Under the pieces are notes generated by a model. That model made no database searches and was not told where the DNA came from. It was given only the letters and a program-made list of their open reading frames with translations. DNA of 64,000 bases, from contig DAORDH010000010.1 in assembly GCA_035345875.1 (NCBI GenBank), positions 62,001 to 126,000 on the forward strand, written 5' to 3'. The stretch is from UBA2033 sp035345875 (GTDB lineage: Bacteria > Spirochaetota > Leptospiria > Leptospirales > Leptospiraceae). Positions 15,067 to 23,378 of this stretch are shown piece by piece; position 1 is the first letter of the stretch, and each line of letters opens with the position of its first letter. The position numbers were made by a program, and so were the translations under genes.

Positions 15067-16865
15067 ACAGAAAAGAATTTCTAAAAAAATCCTTACAAGT
15101 AGGAGCAACGGGAGTAGGGCTTGGTTTAAGCGGTGGAATTGGATATTCTTTTTTTGCAAACTCTGAATATAAAAAAGACTTTCCTCATCTGCCCGAAAAT
15201 CATGTAAGTCTTTCTCTTAACGGTAAGACTGTATGTATTTTAGGTGCAGGTCTTGCCGGATTACAAGCAGCCTGCGAACTCTCTGATAGAGGATTTAAAG
15301 TAGTCCTTGTAGAAAAAACTTCCTATGCGGGTGGAAAACTCAAAACTTGGAAGGATAAGCATTTTGCGAAAAAGCATTTTGGAGAGAAGGGTTATTCTAG
15401 AGAACATGGTCTTCATGCGATTTGGGGATTCTATAAAAACCTAAGAGAATTTCTAGGACGTCATAAAATTGAAATTAATAAGCTGGGAAAAGATGATTCC
15501 TTTTATTATTTTATTTCAAAGCGTGGAGTTCAAAGCAAAATTCAAAACACTACCTGGCCGATTCCTTTTGATCGAATTGAAATGTATGACAATGGAATCT
15601 ATGTTCCATCCAGAGAGGATATTAGAGTTCCTGCTTCTAATCTATTTGAAACACTCAGAACTTCTATGAAGATGTGGGGTTTTGATTTTTCCAATAAAGA
15701 AGATCGACTTTATTTGGATAGTATTACTTTTTATGACTGGGCAGTAAAAAATGGAATGAGTGTAGAATATATAAAGCATTTCTTTGATGCGTTAGCAGAA
15801 ATGGGATTCTTTATGACCACAAAAGAATGTTCCGCTCTTGCGATTGTAAATTTTATGCGCCTTGGAAATCTACCCAAAGATTCCAAAGTAGATTTATATA
15901 AATGGCCGCCCGATGAAACTTTTATACAGCCTATGATAAATCATATTCTCTCCAAAGGAGGGGAAATTTATTTTAATCATGAGGTAACAAGTATTATCCG
16001 CGAGAATGGAAAAATTGTCTCGATTAAAACAAATGAAAATTTTCCTAAATCTAGAACAAAGAGATGTAGAGTTTGTGGAAATATAATGGGCGATGGAGAC
16101 TATGAGCATTGTCCATTTTGTGGAGCGCATCATTCTGAATTAGAAATTTTAAAAGATACAACACCTTTAGAAGTCAAAGCAGATTATTTTATTGCGGCAA
16201 TGGATATACCAGGAGCCAAGAAATTTATACTTGGCACAGGGCTTGATAAAGAAGGAGACTATTTCAAAAAAGCAACTTTACTCACGAATGCTCATATTCT
16301 TTGTGTAAATTTATTTTATGAAAATAGTGATGCTTGGAAGAAAAGATTTCCTGAAGGCAAATACAGTGCTTATGATTTTATGCCCACTGGTTACGAAAAT
16401 TTAGGATTTACCACGAATTGGTCTTCAAAGCAAATTCCTGAATTGAGAGAGAAAAATATCGATTTAATCGAAGTGCAAGTATCGAAATGGCAAGAACTTT
16501 TGAAATATTCCCACAGAGAGATTGCAAATATTGTTCATACAGAACTCAAACAAATTTTACCTGATTTAAAAGAGTTTTCTGAGTTTTATATCAATCATTG
16601 GGATACTTATACGGGATTTCGTCCTGGGGATGAAGCAAATCGACCTGAGATACAGTCTCCTATAGAGAATTTACTTTTTATAGGCGATTGGGTTTTTGTA
16701 GATCAGCATTCTGTCTTTATGGAGAAAACAAACGTTATGGCTAAGACCGTAACCAATTTACTCTTAGATAAAATTGGTCAGAAAGAAGGAAAAATTACCA
16801 TATTGAAATCCGGAACTCCAGATTGGCCAACTGATTTACTTAAATATTTTACAAGCATAAGATAG
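15063..16865 (+). CDS. FAD-dependent oxidoreductase with zinc-ribbon-like insert
   Basis: The 600-residue product starts with a Tat-like leader (NRKEFLKKS and a hydrophobic run; the twin-Arg is Arg-Lys, so this is unsure). A Rossmann FAD-binding motif follows at about 56-85 (ILGAGLAGLQAACEL, then the acidic end of strand 2, VVLVEK). The remainder resembles the amine oxidase/phytoene desaturase superfamily, including the C-terminal FAD motif FIGDW. Within it, four cysteines at 335, 338, 350 and 353 (CRVCG, then CPFCG) form a zinc-ribbon or rubredoxin-like knuckle, which is unusual. The substrate is unknown. It is the last gene of the three-gene operon starting at 12778. Confidence 0.72.
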   Translation: MNRKEFLKKSLQVGATGVGLGLSGGIGYSFFANSEYKKDFPHLPENHVSLSLNGKTVCILGAGLAGLQAACELSDRGFKVVLVEKTSYAGGKLKTWKDKHFAKKHFGEKGYSREHGLHAIWGFYKNLREFLGRHKIEINKLGKDDSFYYFISKRGVQSKIQNTTWPIPFDRIEMYDNGIYVPSREDIRVPASNLFETLRTSMKMWGFDFSNKEDRLYLDSITFYDWAVKNGMSVEYIKHFFDALAEMGFFMTTKECSALAIVNFMRLGNLPKDSKVDLYKWPPDETFIQPMINHILSKGGEIYFNHEVTSIIRENGKIVSIKTNENFPKSRTKRCRVCGNIMGDGDYEHCPFCGAHHSELEILKDTTPLEVKADYFIAAMDIPGAKKFILGTGLDKEGDYFKKATLLTNAHILCVNLFYENSDAWKKRFPEGKYSAYDFMPTGYENLGFTTNWSSKQIPELREKNIDLIEVQVSKWQELLKYSHREIANIVHTELKQILPDLKEFSEFYINHWDTYTGFRPGDEANRPEIQSPIENLLFIGDWVFVDQHSVFMEKTNVMAKTVTNLLLDKIGQKEGKITILKSGTPDWPTDLLKYFTSIR

Positions 16866-16960
16866 CATGGGTAATAGGCATTATCCCGTATAAGCGCTAA
16901 ACCGAGACTAAGTCTAGGTAAAATTAGATACTACCTCTTGAGCTAGATTTTGAAAAAAAA

Positions 16961-16989
16961 TTGACGCTTTCTTTCTAATTTTCAATACT
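16961..16989 (+). promoter_or_regulatory. Sigma70-like promoter of the TonB receptor gene
   Basis: TTGACG (16961-16966) and AATACT (16984-16989) are separated by 17 bp. They lie 28 bp before the start codon, close to the ideal for a short leader. A weak hairpin region (16869-16887) upstream may end the preceding operon. No Fur-like box was recognised. Confidence 0.5.
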
Positions 16990-17016
16990 TGGTTCACTTA
17001 ACAGCTTATACTCGTC

Positions 17017-19524
17017 ATGAAAAAACTAGCACTATTTCCATTTTTAATACTGATCTATTCTTCAAATCTTTTCGCCCAAAAAAAAGAGATTGATAATACC
17101 AATCTAGAAAAGATCAAAAAGGAAAGAGAGGAGTTAGAAAAAGAAAAAGAAAATTTTAAAAAAGAAAAATCCGAATTTGAAGCAGAAAAAAAGAAATTTT
17201 TAGAAGAATCACAAGAAAGTGCAAAATCGGAAGAATCGAATGAATCTAAAAAATTGACTGACGAGGACTTCTTTAGACTCGAAGAAAATATTGTTGTGAC
17301 TGCCGCCAAAAAGGAACAGAAAGTATCGGATGCTCCCGCTGCAGTTTATGTAATTACCGAAAAGCAAATCAGAGAAAGAGGGTATCGAGTTTTAACAGAT
17401 GCTCTAATAGACCAACCAGGGTTTAATTTTATTCGAGCTTATGGTGTATGGTCTGATTTGATGTTTCAAAGGGGAATGATTAATAATAGCAATCAGAGAT
17501 CGATTGTTTATGTAGATGGAATTCCCGAAAATATACTTTCTGAAAATTCAATCCTTGCCGGAACTCTACGATTCCCTTTACAGAATGTAGAGCGAATTGA
17601 GATTATCAATGGTCCCGCTTCCTCTCTCTATGGAGCAAATGCATTTAATGGAGTGATCAATATTATAACTAAAACTGGGAAAGATCGACCTGGAAATGAA
17701 GTTACTGCTATGTATGGAGCTTGGGAGTCTAACGGTCGTAATCCTGGTTATTCAACGAGTATAACAAGTAGAAATAGCATTGGTAAAGGTGAACAAGCAA
17801 TGCACTATAGCGCCTCTGCATATCTTTATAAAACAGAAGGACCATACTTTGGAGATCAAAAAAGATTAGATAAACCAAATGTAAATCCAAATGATGCGGC
17901 TTATTACTATGAATCAAAAGCTTGTGGCGGTCAATGTCAGCCTGATTCAAAATCAGTCGGATATTATTGGTCAAACCGATATAATATTGCGGATGTCGAT
18001 ACTTACAATATTACAGGAAAGCTGGCTTACAAAGGGTTTAGATTTGAATCTGTAAACCATCAATATATTGCTGGAACGGGAAATTTTCAAAATGGAACTA
18101 GACGATTAGATTATCATGACAAGGGTTTGGATTCTGATAATTTTGACTCTAGAAACAACTTTAGAAGACTTGGAATTTTAAATGGTCAGATTACGGCTAA
18201 CGGTCAGCCTGGCGCATATTGGAATTTTAGAAGTAATTCAGTCTATATGGCATATTTATGGACTATTAATAAAAAAATGAGTTTAGATTCTGAAGTAATT
18301 TCAAGATCGACTGTTTTATTAAATTCGAGTGTAGAGGGAATCTATCGAAATCCAGGTCCTGATGCTTTCTATAAACCGGATGATGTGACTCTCAATCCTA
18401 GAACAAGACCCGATTATGGAAATGAACTGAGAGAAAAATTTACCTATGAACATTCCTCTCGACTCTCTCTTTCGATTGGAACTGAAATGAGTTATACAGT
18501 AGTGCCAAGAGGCTATAATTCATATCAAAGTTTTAAATATTCTAATTACGGTTTGTATGGACAGGCGATTTATTCTCCTGTATCATTTGTTTCTTTCACA
18601 CTTGGATATAGATTTGATGAAAATACGATATACGGAAAGACCTATAATCCAAGACTTGGAACAATTATTAAACCCTTTGAGAATTTCACGATTAAGATTC
18701 TTTATGGGACTGGATTTAGACCACCTAGTGGGTGGGAACTTTTTAGTGCTACATCTGCTAGAAAGGAAAATACTAGGCTTTCTCCTGAAAGAATGAAATC
18801 CTATGAGTTAGGATTTGAGTATAGAGTTTTAAATAAATACTTTTTTACTCTCAATGGATACTACAATCGAGTTCATGACATTATCTTAGAAGTAAAGACA
18901 GATGATGCGTCAGTTGATCCAGTAACTAAACTGAGACCTGCAAACGGAACTTGGAGTCAGAACCAAAATGCGGGAGATAGTAAAATCTACGGTTTTGAGT
19001 TAAGCAATGAAACTGCTATCCTAAAAAATCTTAGAATTCATTTCAACTACGCGCATACGAAAGGTGATTTTGTAAATCTATCTAGAATTATTACATCCTC
19101 TCCAGCAGTGGAAGGTAGACCAGGAGATGATTATGCCTTGGATTTAGTAAATGCAAAAACCAATCGTAGTTTTGTTCCTGAATCCGGAAGAATTCCTTTA
19201 TATCCAGAAAATATTTTAAATTCTGGAATTACTTGGAATATAATACAAAATCTTTCTTTTTATATGGGAACTAATTGGCTTGACGTTAGGAGAAACGTTG
19301 CGACGAATCCAATCAAAACAACTCACCAAATATTTTTTGTAAAAACAAATATCAGATGGGAAGATGCTTTTTGGGAAGGTTTGTTTATTCAATTACAGAT
19401 TAACAATCTACTAAATAAACAATATTTTGATCCAGGAGCTAGAACTGCAGAGGGACTCGGAACTCCAACACTCATGCCACTCGAAGGTAGAAACTATTGG
19501 TTCACACTTGGATATAAGTTTTAA
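17017..19524 (+). CDS. TonB-dependent outer membrane receptor
   Basis: The 835-residue product has a signal peptide (MKKLALFPFLILIYSSNLFA) followed by a charged coiled-coil segment (about 24-78, Lys/Glu-rich), which is not usual for this family. The plug domain spans about 95-210 (VVTAAKKEQKVSDAPAAVYV, then LYGANAFNGVINIITK). The rest is a 22-strand barrel with the C-terminal strand ending in Phe. Such receptors import iron complexes, cobalamin or other large ligands with energy from TonB. The ligand cannot be told. The gene stands alone; the ECF sigma factor gene is convergent 20 bp downstream. The coiled coil could reach into the periplasm and contact partners. Confidence 0.9.
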   Translation: MKKLALFPFLILIYSSNLFAQKKEIDNTNLEKIKKEREELEKEKENFKKEKSEFEAEKKKFLEESQESAKSEESNESKKLTDEDFFRLEENIVVTAAKKEQKVSDAPAAVYVITEKQIRERGYRVLTDALIDQPGFNFIRAYGVWSDLMFQRGMINNSNQRSIVYVDGIPENILSENSILAGTLRFPLQNVERIEIINGPASSLYGANAFNGVINIITKTGKDRPGNEVTAMYGAWESNGRNPGYSTSITSRNSIGKGEQAMHYSASAYLYKTEGPYFGDQKRLDKPNVNPNDAAYYYESKACGGQCQPDSKSVGYYWSNRYNIADVDTYNITGKLAYKGFRFESVNHQYIAGTGNFQNGTRRLDYHDKGLDSDNFDSRNNFRRLGILNGQITANGQPGAYWNFRSNSVYMAYLWTINKKMSLDSEVISRSTVLLNSSVEGIYRNPGPDAFYKPDDVTLNPRTRPDYGNELREKFTYEHSSRLSLSIGTEMSYTVVPRGYNSYQSFKYSNYGLYGQAIYSPVSFVSFTLGYRFDENTIYGKTYNPRLGTIIKPFENFTIKILYGTGFRPPSGWELFSATSARKENTRLSPERMKSYELGFEYRVLNKYFFTLNGYYNRVHDIILEVKTDDASVDPVTKLRPANGTWSQNQNAGDSKIYGFELSNETAILKNLRIHFNYAHTKGDFVNLSRIITSSPAVEGRPGDDYALDLVNAKTNRSFVPESGRIPLYPENILNSGITWNIIQNLSFYMGTNWLDVRRNVATNPIKTTHQIFFVKTNIRWEDAFWEGLFIQLQINNLLNKQYFDPGARTAEGLGTPTLMPLEGRNYWFTLGYKF

Positions 19525-19544
19525 TGATTAGAGAAAAGTTTTTT

Positions 19545-20099
19545 TTAATTTGAGTGACTGGAGTCTTTTTTACAGGTGCAATCTAGACATCCATGTTTTG
19601 CACACATTCGACAGGTTTGTTCTAATCGTTCCTTTAATTGTTTTCTTGCTCTAAACTTTTTTACTTTTAGATTATTTTTTTCGATTCCTAATCGCTTGGC
19701 TGTTGTATCTGTATCTTCTTCTCTTAAGTCTGCTTCAATAATCTCTTTATAATCTGGATTTAGAATTGGAAGAATTTCTTTAAAGCATTCACATAAATCA
19801 TTTTTGTCTGTTGAATTGATTTCTGTTTGGAAAGATTTTTTTATACTTTCTAATTTTTTAGCGTCTGTATTTTTTTTGCGATAGGTGTCAATGATCGCAT
19901 TTCTAAGTAGGGTATAAAACCAAGCAAGTAGACTTTGTGTGTCTTCTATATCAGGAGACTTTCGAACTAATTTCAAAAGAGAGTCTTGGAATATATCTTC
20001 TGCTAAATCTGGATCTTGTGTTCTTTTGATAATAAACCCAATCAGTTCTTTTCTGTATTTTAATAATTCATTTGTTAAGTGATCTGCGTGTGTGTGCAT
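19545..20099 (-). CDS. ECF sigma factor with Cys-rich C-terminal tail
   Basis: This 184-residue ECF-type sigma factor contains region 2 (about 12-75, DPDLAEDIFQDSLLKL) and region 4 (about 108-158). There is no anti-sigma gene next to it. The C-terminal 25 residues carry five cysteines at 163, 166, 171, 174 and 176 (CRMCAKHGCLDCTC). This resembles the Cys-rich domain of CorE-type sigma factors (ECF44), in which copper or cadmium binding to that tail switches activity. The cupredoxin lipoprotein and the DUF4396 gene start on the opposite strand just beyond it, each with the same promoter motif, and are the likely regulon. The sensed metal is inference. Confidence 0.82.
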   Translation of the reverse strand: MHTHADHLTNELLKYRKELIGFIIKRTQDPDLAEDIFQDSLLKLVRKSPDIEDTQSLLAWFYTLLRNAIIDTYRKKNTDAKKLESIKKSFQTEINSTDKNDLCECFKEILPILNPDYKEIIEADLREEDTDTTAKRLGIEKNNLKVKKFRARKQLKERLEQTCRMCAKHGCLDCTCKKDSSHSN

Positions 20100-20130
20100 C
20101 TTTCCAACTCAAAAAAAAATTCAAATTCAC

Positions 20131-20158
20131 TGTAACCTTTTTTGGGTCACTCCGTTAT
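20131..20158 (+). promoter_or_regulatory. ECF-type promoter of the cupredoxin gene
   Basis: TGTAACC (20131-20137), 15 bp spacer, CGTTAT (20153-20158). The -10 box starts 31 bp before the start codon at 20184. The same motif with the same spacing precedes the next gene. The form (AAC in -35, CGT in -10) is typical of ECF sigma factors. Confidence 0.75.
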
Positions 20159-20183
20159 TCCAATTACAATACAGGAGATAACA

Positions 20184-20606
20184 ATGAAACTAAAAAATTT
20201 AACAATTCTATTTATTTTAACTACAGGCCTTTTTGCCTCTTGTGCAAAAGAACAGAAAGAATCCAATGTAGATTATTCTATCATAACAAAAGAGATGAGT
20301 TTTTCACCCAATGAGCTTCATCTTAAAAAAGGACAAACCTATCGAATCCGATTGCACAATGAAGGAAGTGTTTTACACGATTGGAATGTAGAAGATATAA
20401 AAGCAAATGTGCATCACAGCTCTGATTCTGGCTCGATCCACCACCACGGACACAACAAAAAAATGCCACTGCATCTAGCCGTATTACCTGCAAGATCCAA
20501 CGAGATAGAGTTTAAAGCAGAAGAAGCAGGTGTATTTACTTTCTTTTGCTCTGTTCCTGGGCATAAAGAATCCGGTATGGTTGGAAAAATTTTAGTTCAT
20601 GATTAG
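20184..20606 (+). CDS. Cupredoxin-domain lipoprotein
   Basis: The product has 140 residues from the ATG at 20184, preceded by AGGAG; the in-frame ATG at 20142 lies upstream of the ribosome binding site and inside the promoter. Signal peptide with lipobox ending in Cys20 (LFASC). The rest is a cupredoxin fold with the copper ligands His65 (LHDW), Cys122 (FFCSVPGH), His127 and Met132. Between the strands is a His-rich insert (about 77-97, including HHHGH), which could bind more metal. It is likely to sit outside the cytoplasm and store or carry copper or an electron. It shares its promoter type with the following gene. Confidence 0.85.
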   Translation: MKLKNLTILFILTTGLFASCAKEQKESNVDYSIITKEMSFSPNELHLKKGQTYRIRLHNEGSVLHDWNVEDIKANVHHSSDSGSIHHHGHNKKMPLHLAVLPARSNEIEFKAEEAGVFTFFCSVPGHKESGMVGKILVHD

Positions 20607-20634
20607 TGTAACCAAAACAAAAGAGAAACGTTAC
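20607..20634 (+). promoter_or_regulatory. ECF-type promoter of the DUF4396 gene
   Basis: TGTAACC (20607-20613), 15 bp spacer, CGTTAC (20629-20634). The -10 box starts 29 bp before the start codon at 20658. It begins right at the end of the cupredoxin gene (its stop codon is 20604-20606). Sequence, spacing and distance to the start match the motif at 20131-20158. Confidence 0.75.
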
Positions 20635-20657
20635 CAATTTTAAATAAGGAGAATTTT

Positions 20658-21173
20658 ATGAATACTTTACAACATCACAAACACCATGGGCATCATTCAG
20701 AAGAAATGCATCACACGGCGGAAGATCTACATCATCCTTCTCATACAGAAAAAGATTCTGTTTTTAAAATAGCAATGCAGGCAACTCTCCATTGTTTACT
20801 TGGATGTGGTATTGGAGAGATTGTTGGGATCATTCTTGCGGCTAGTTTAGGACTCGGAATGTGGGAGAGTATGATTGTCGGAATTCTACTCGGATTTGTT
20901 TTTGGTTTTACACTCGGTATGATTCCGCTTGTAAAAGCCGGATTTTCTTTTATAGAGTCATTCAAAACCATTCTTGTATCAGAAGGATTGAGTATTTTAG
21001 TGATGGAAGGAGCAGAAGCGATCACTCAAGTTTATATTCCGGGAGTGATGGAAGCAGGTCTTTCGGAATCAATCTTTTGGTATGGTATGGGTATATCGCT
21101 TTTTGCAGGATTTATTGCTGCACTTCCTGTCAACTTACTCCTCATTAGTCGTGGAATCAGACACCATCATTAA
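20658..21173 (+). CDS. DUF4396 membrane protein with His-rich N-terminus
   Basis: The 171-residue product has a very His-rich N-terminal tail (residues 6-30, HHKHHGHHSEEMHH) and a C-terminal HHH. Four to five hydrophobic helices follow, matching DUF4396 (ATLHCLLGCGIGEIVGI). The family often lies beside copper-handling genes; its function is unknown. The His clusters suggest metal binding on one face of the membrane. It has its own ECF-type promoter identical in form to that of the cupredoxin gene, and a strong terminator follows. It is likely part of the sigma factor's regulon. Confidence 0.8.
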   Translation: MNTLQHHKHHGHHSEEMHHTAEDLHHPSHTEKDSVFKIAMQATLHCLLGCGIGEIVGIILAASLGLGMWESMIVGILLGFVFGFTLGMIPLVKAGFSFIESFKTILVSEGLSILVMEGAEAITQVYIPGVMEAGLSESIFWYGMGISLFAGFIAALPVNLLLISRGIRHHH

Positions 21174-21180
21174 AATACAA

Positions 21181-21220
21181 CCTAAGAATCACCTGTCGGT
21201 GGTTCTTAGGAATTTTTTTT
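21181..21220 (+). terminator. Intrinsic terminator after the DUF4396 gene
   Basis: A 13-bp stem (21181-21193 with 21198-21210, one G-T pair) has loop TGTC and is followed by AATTTTTTTT. It is the clearest intrinsic terminator in the window. Confidence 0.9.
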
Positions 21221-21328
21221 ACATAACTTTTTATTTAAATTCAACTTGTTTTCTATCTAGGATTGGAGCTATTCATGGCAGGGGGAAAAGAATAATAAAT
21301 TTCACTTCCTAAAACTTTTAGAAAATCC

Positions 21329-22390
21329 TTATTTATCTCTAATATAATAAACAGTATCACCTTCATCCGAAACATAATGGCAAGTTTGATAAGCTCTTAC
21401 ATAAGCTTTCCAAATGGATTCATTCGAACTCAAGTAATGCTCGCCTAACGCTTCCTTTAAATGTTGATTTGCTTTTACAAGGTTGTAGTGTGGGATTTTG
21501 GAAAAAATATGATGAACAACGTGAGTTCCAATATTATGATGAATTGGTTCAAAGATTCCATAGGATCGATCAATGGTCGAAAGTGCTCCTTTTACGAAGT
21601 TCCAATTGGAAGATCTATACCAAGGAAGATTTGTATCTGTATGGTGTAAAAATGTAACGAGAGAAAGCCAAACAACAAATACAAAATAAGGAAGGATATA
21701 TAAATTCAAAAGCTTTACAAAGCCAAATGTATATCCTAGATAGCCTAGTAGGCTAATCATCATTATCCACAAAGCTGTGCTAGTTAAAACCTGCCATTTC
21801 TCAGAAGGAGAAAATAAATCACTGCTTGGTAAAAAATGAGATCCATCTCGGTTTGGAGAACGAACAAATAGATAGAGTGGAAATACCAGCAGAAATAGTT
21901 TATATCTTAATACATAAGAAGACCAAGGTAAGTTTTTATAATCAGATTCGGATAGAGGATACCAAGACTCATCTTTGTCCATATTACCTGTGTTGTTGTG
22001 GTGTGTTCTGTGACTAATTCTCCAACCATGGTAGGGAACTAAAAGGGGAGTGTGTGCCAAATGACCAAAGAGAGAATTGATCCATTTGTATTTTGAAAAA
22101 GATCCATGCCCACAATCATGTCCTACTACAAATAATGCCCAGAAAAAAGTTCCCTGTAAAAACCAATAAAGTGGGTAGAAAAAAGGAGAATCAAGAGTAG
22201 CCGCTAAATAGAAAAGTCCTGAAATTACGAAAACATCTACACCAAAATAAAAAATCGATTTTAGTAGAGAACTTTCAAATAATTCAGTTGGAATTGTTTT
22301 TTTTAGTTCAGAAAGGCTAAATTGACTTGAGTGGCGAAATGGTTTTTGAGTTATAGTTTGATTTTTAATTGTTTGTGTTGTTTTTATCAT
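21329..22390 (-). CDS. Membrane fatty acid desaturase
   Basis: The 353-residue product is an integral membrane di-iron desaturase. The three His boxes are present: HDCGH (91-95), HRTHH (127-131) and HVVHH (290-294). The pattern with the spacing after box 1 resembles the omega-3/delta-12 acyl-lipid desaturases of cyanobacteria and plants. Four hydrophobic segments lie between the boxes. It inserts double bonds into fatty acids of membrane lipids using O2 and reducing power. It is a single gene divergent from the steroid reductase-like gene, with about 140 bp between. Cold or lipid composition response is possible but not shown. Confidence 0.9.
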   Translation of the reverse strand: MIKTTQTIKNQTITQKPFRHSSQFSLSELKKTIPTELFESSLLKSIFYFGVDVFVISGLFYLAATLDSPFFYPLYWFLQGTFFWALFVVGHDCGHGSFSKYKWINSLFGHLAHTPLLVPYHGWRISHRTHHNNTGNMDKDESWYPLSESDYKNLPWSSYVLRYKLFLLVFPLYLFVRSPNRDGSHFLPSSDLFSPSEKWQVLTSTALWIMMISLLGYLGYTFGFVKLLNLYILPYFVFVVWLSLVTFLHHTDTNLPWYRSSNWNFVKGALSTIDRSYGIFEPIHHNIGTHVVHHIFSKIPHYNLVKANQHLKEALGEHYLSSNESIWKAYVRAYQTCHYVSDEGDTVYYIRDK

Positions 22391-22531
22391 AGATAGGCAA
22401 AAATTTCATAAAGTAACTGAATCCATAAAAAACGTTGTTAGATTAAATGCAATTAGAAATAAGAAACTAAAAAAACCTGCTTTAAGTAGGAATGCTATTT
22501 TAAAACTGTATATTTAGGAGATATTTTTAGA

Positions 22532-23305
22532 ATGAGTTTAATTTTTGAAAATGATTTAGGAATGGTGTCTTGGTTCCGTTTGTTTTTTTGTATATTGTTT
22601 GGATCTATTTTCTTCTATGTTGAGGTAACCAAAAAATACCAACTTTCTTATAGTAAATTCAATGAGTCAGGAAATTTAGATTCTAAAAAAGGAATGCTCT
22701 TTATTTACTTTTTGCCTCTTCTCACTTATATTTATTTTTATTGGCATTCCAATTTTACTCCCACCTTTTATCATCAAATGGTTTTAATTGCAGTTTCGAT
22801 TCATTTTGCAAAGCGATGTTTGGAATCTTTGTTTTTACATCGATATTCAGGAAAGATTTCGATCGTAACTACTTTTTTTATTGCTTGGGCTTATTCTTCG
22901 ATCGCCTATACAATCCATGAGTCAGTAAATTTATTTACTAAAATAGAAAAAGTTGATTCTGAAATGAGTGTATCTATATGGATTGGGTTCTTGATTTTTT
23001 TACTTGGTCAGTCCTCGAATTTGTATCACCATATTTTACTTACTAAACTCAGAGCAAGTGGCTCTAAAGAATATAAAATTCCAGAAGGAGGACTTTTTAA
23101 ATATGTAAATTGTCCTCACTATTTAAGTGAAATCATAGGTTGGATTGGAATTGCCATTATGAGTAGATATTTAATTGTATTTGGATTAACTTATATCATG
23201 TCTGCTTATTTAGTGGCACGCAGTATCAATACAACTAAATGGTATCAAGAAAAAATTCCAAATTATCCTAGAGAGAGAAAATCTATTTTACCTTTTGTGT
23301 TATGA
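22532..23305 (+). CDS. Steroid 5-alpha-reductase-like membrane protein
   Basis: This 257-residue polytopic protein has at least six hydrophobic helices. The C-terminal part (GGLFKYVNCPHYLSEIIGW and the ending KIPNYPRERKSILPF) matches the 3-oxo-5-alpha-steroid 4-dehydrogenase/SRD5A family and its polyprenol reductase branch; the NCPHYLSE box is part of the NADPH site. Bacterial homologues are uncommon, and the substrate here (isoprenoid, polyprenol or other enone) is unknown. The gene is preceded by TAGGAG and starts the plus-strand series that continues with the PLC-like protein. Confidence 0.75.
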   Translation: MSLIFENDLGMVSWFRLFFCILFGSIFFYVEVTKKYQLSYSKFNESGNLDSKKGMLFIYFLPLLTYIYFYWHSNFTPTFYHQMVLIAVSIHFAKRCLESLFLHRYSGKISIVTTFFIAWAYSSIAYTIHESVNLFTKIEKVDSEMSVSIWIGFLIFLLGQSSNLYHHILLTKLRASGSKEYKIPEGGLFKYVNCPHYLSEIIGWIGIAIMSRYLIVFGLTYIMSAYLVARSINTTKWYQEKIPNYPRERKSILPFVL

Positions 23306-23378
23306 ATCTTTCCTAATCCCATTTGTTTTTGATTTGCTTAATAAGTAAAAAGTCAGACATTGGCATTTGTATCTCTTT

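Noticed and set aside
17017..20099. TonB receptor as the target of the ECF sigma factor (FecI-like)
   Set aside because: The receptor has a sigma70-like promoter, no FecR is adjacent, and the sigma factor has a Cys-rich tail instead; the TGTAACC motif is absent before the receptor.
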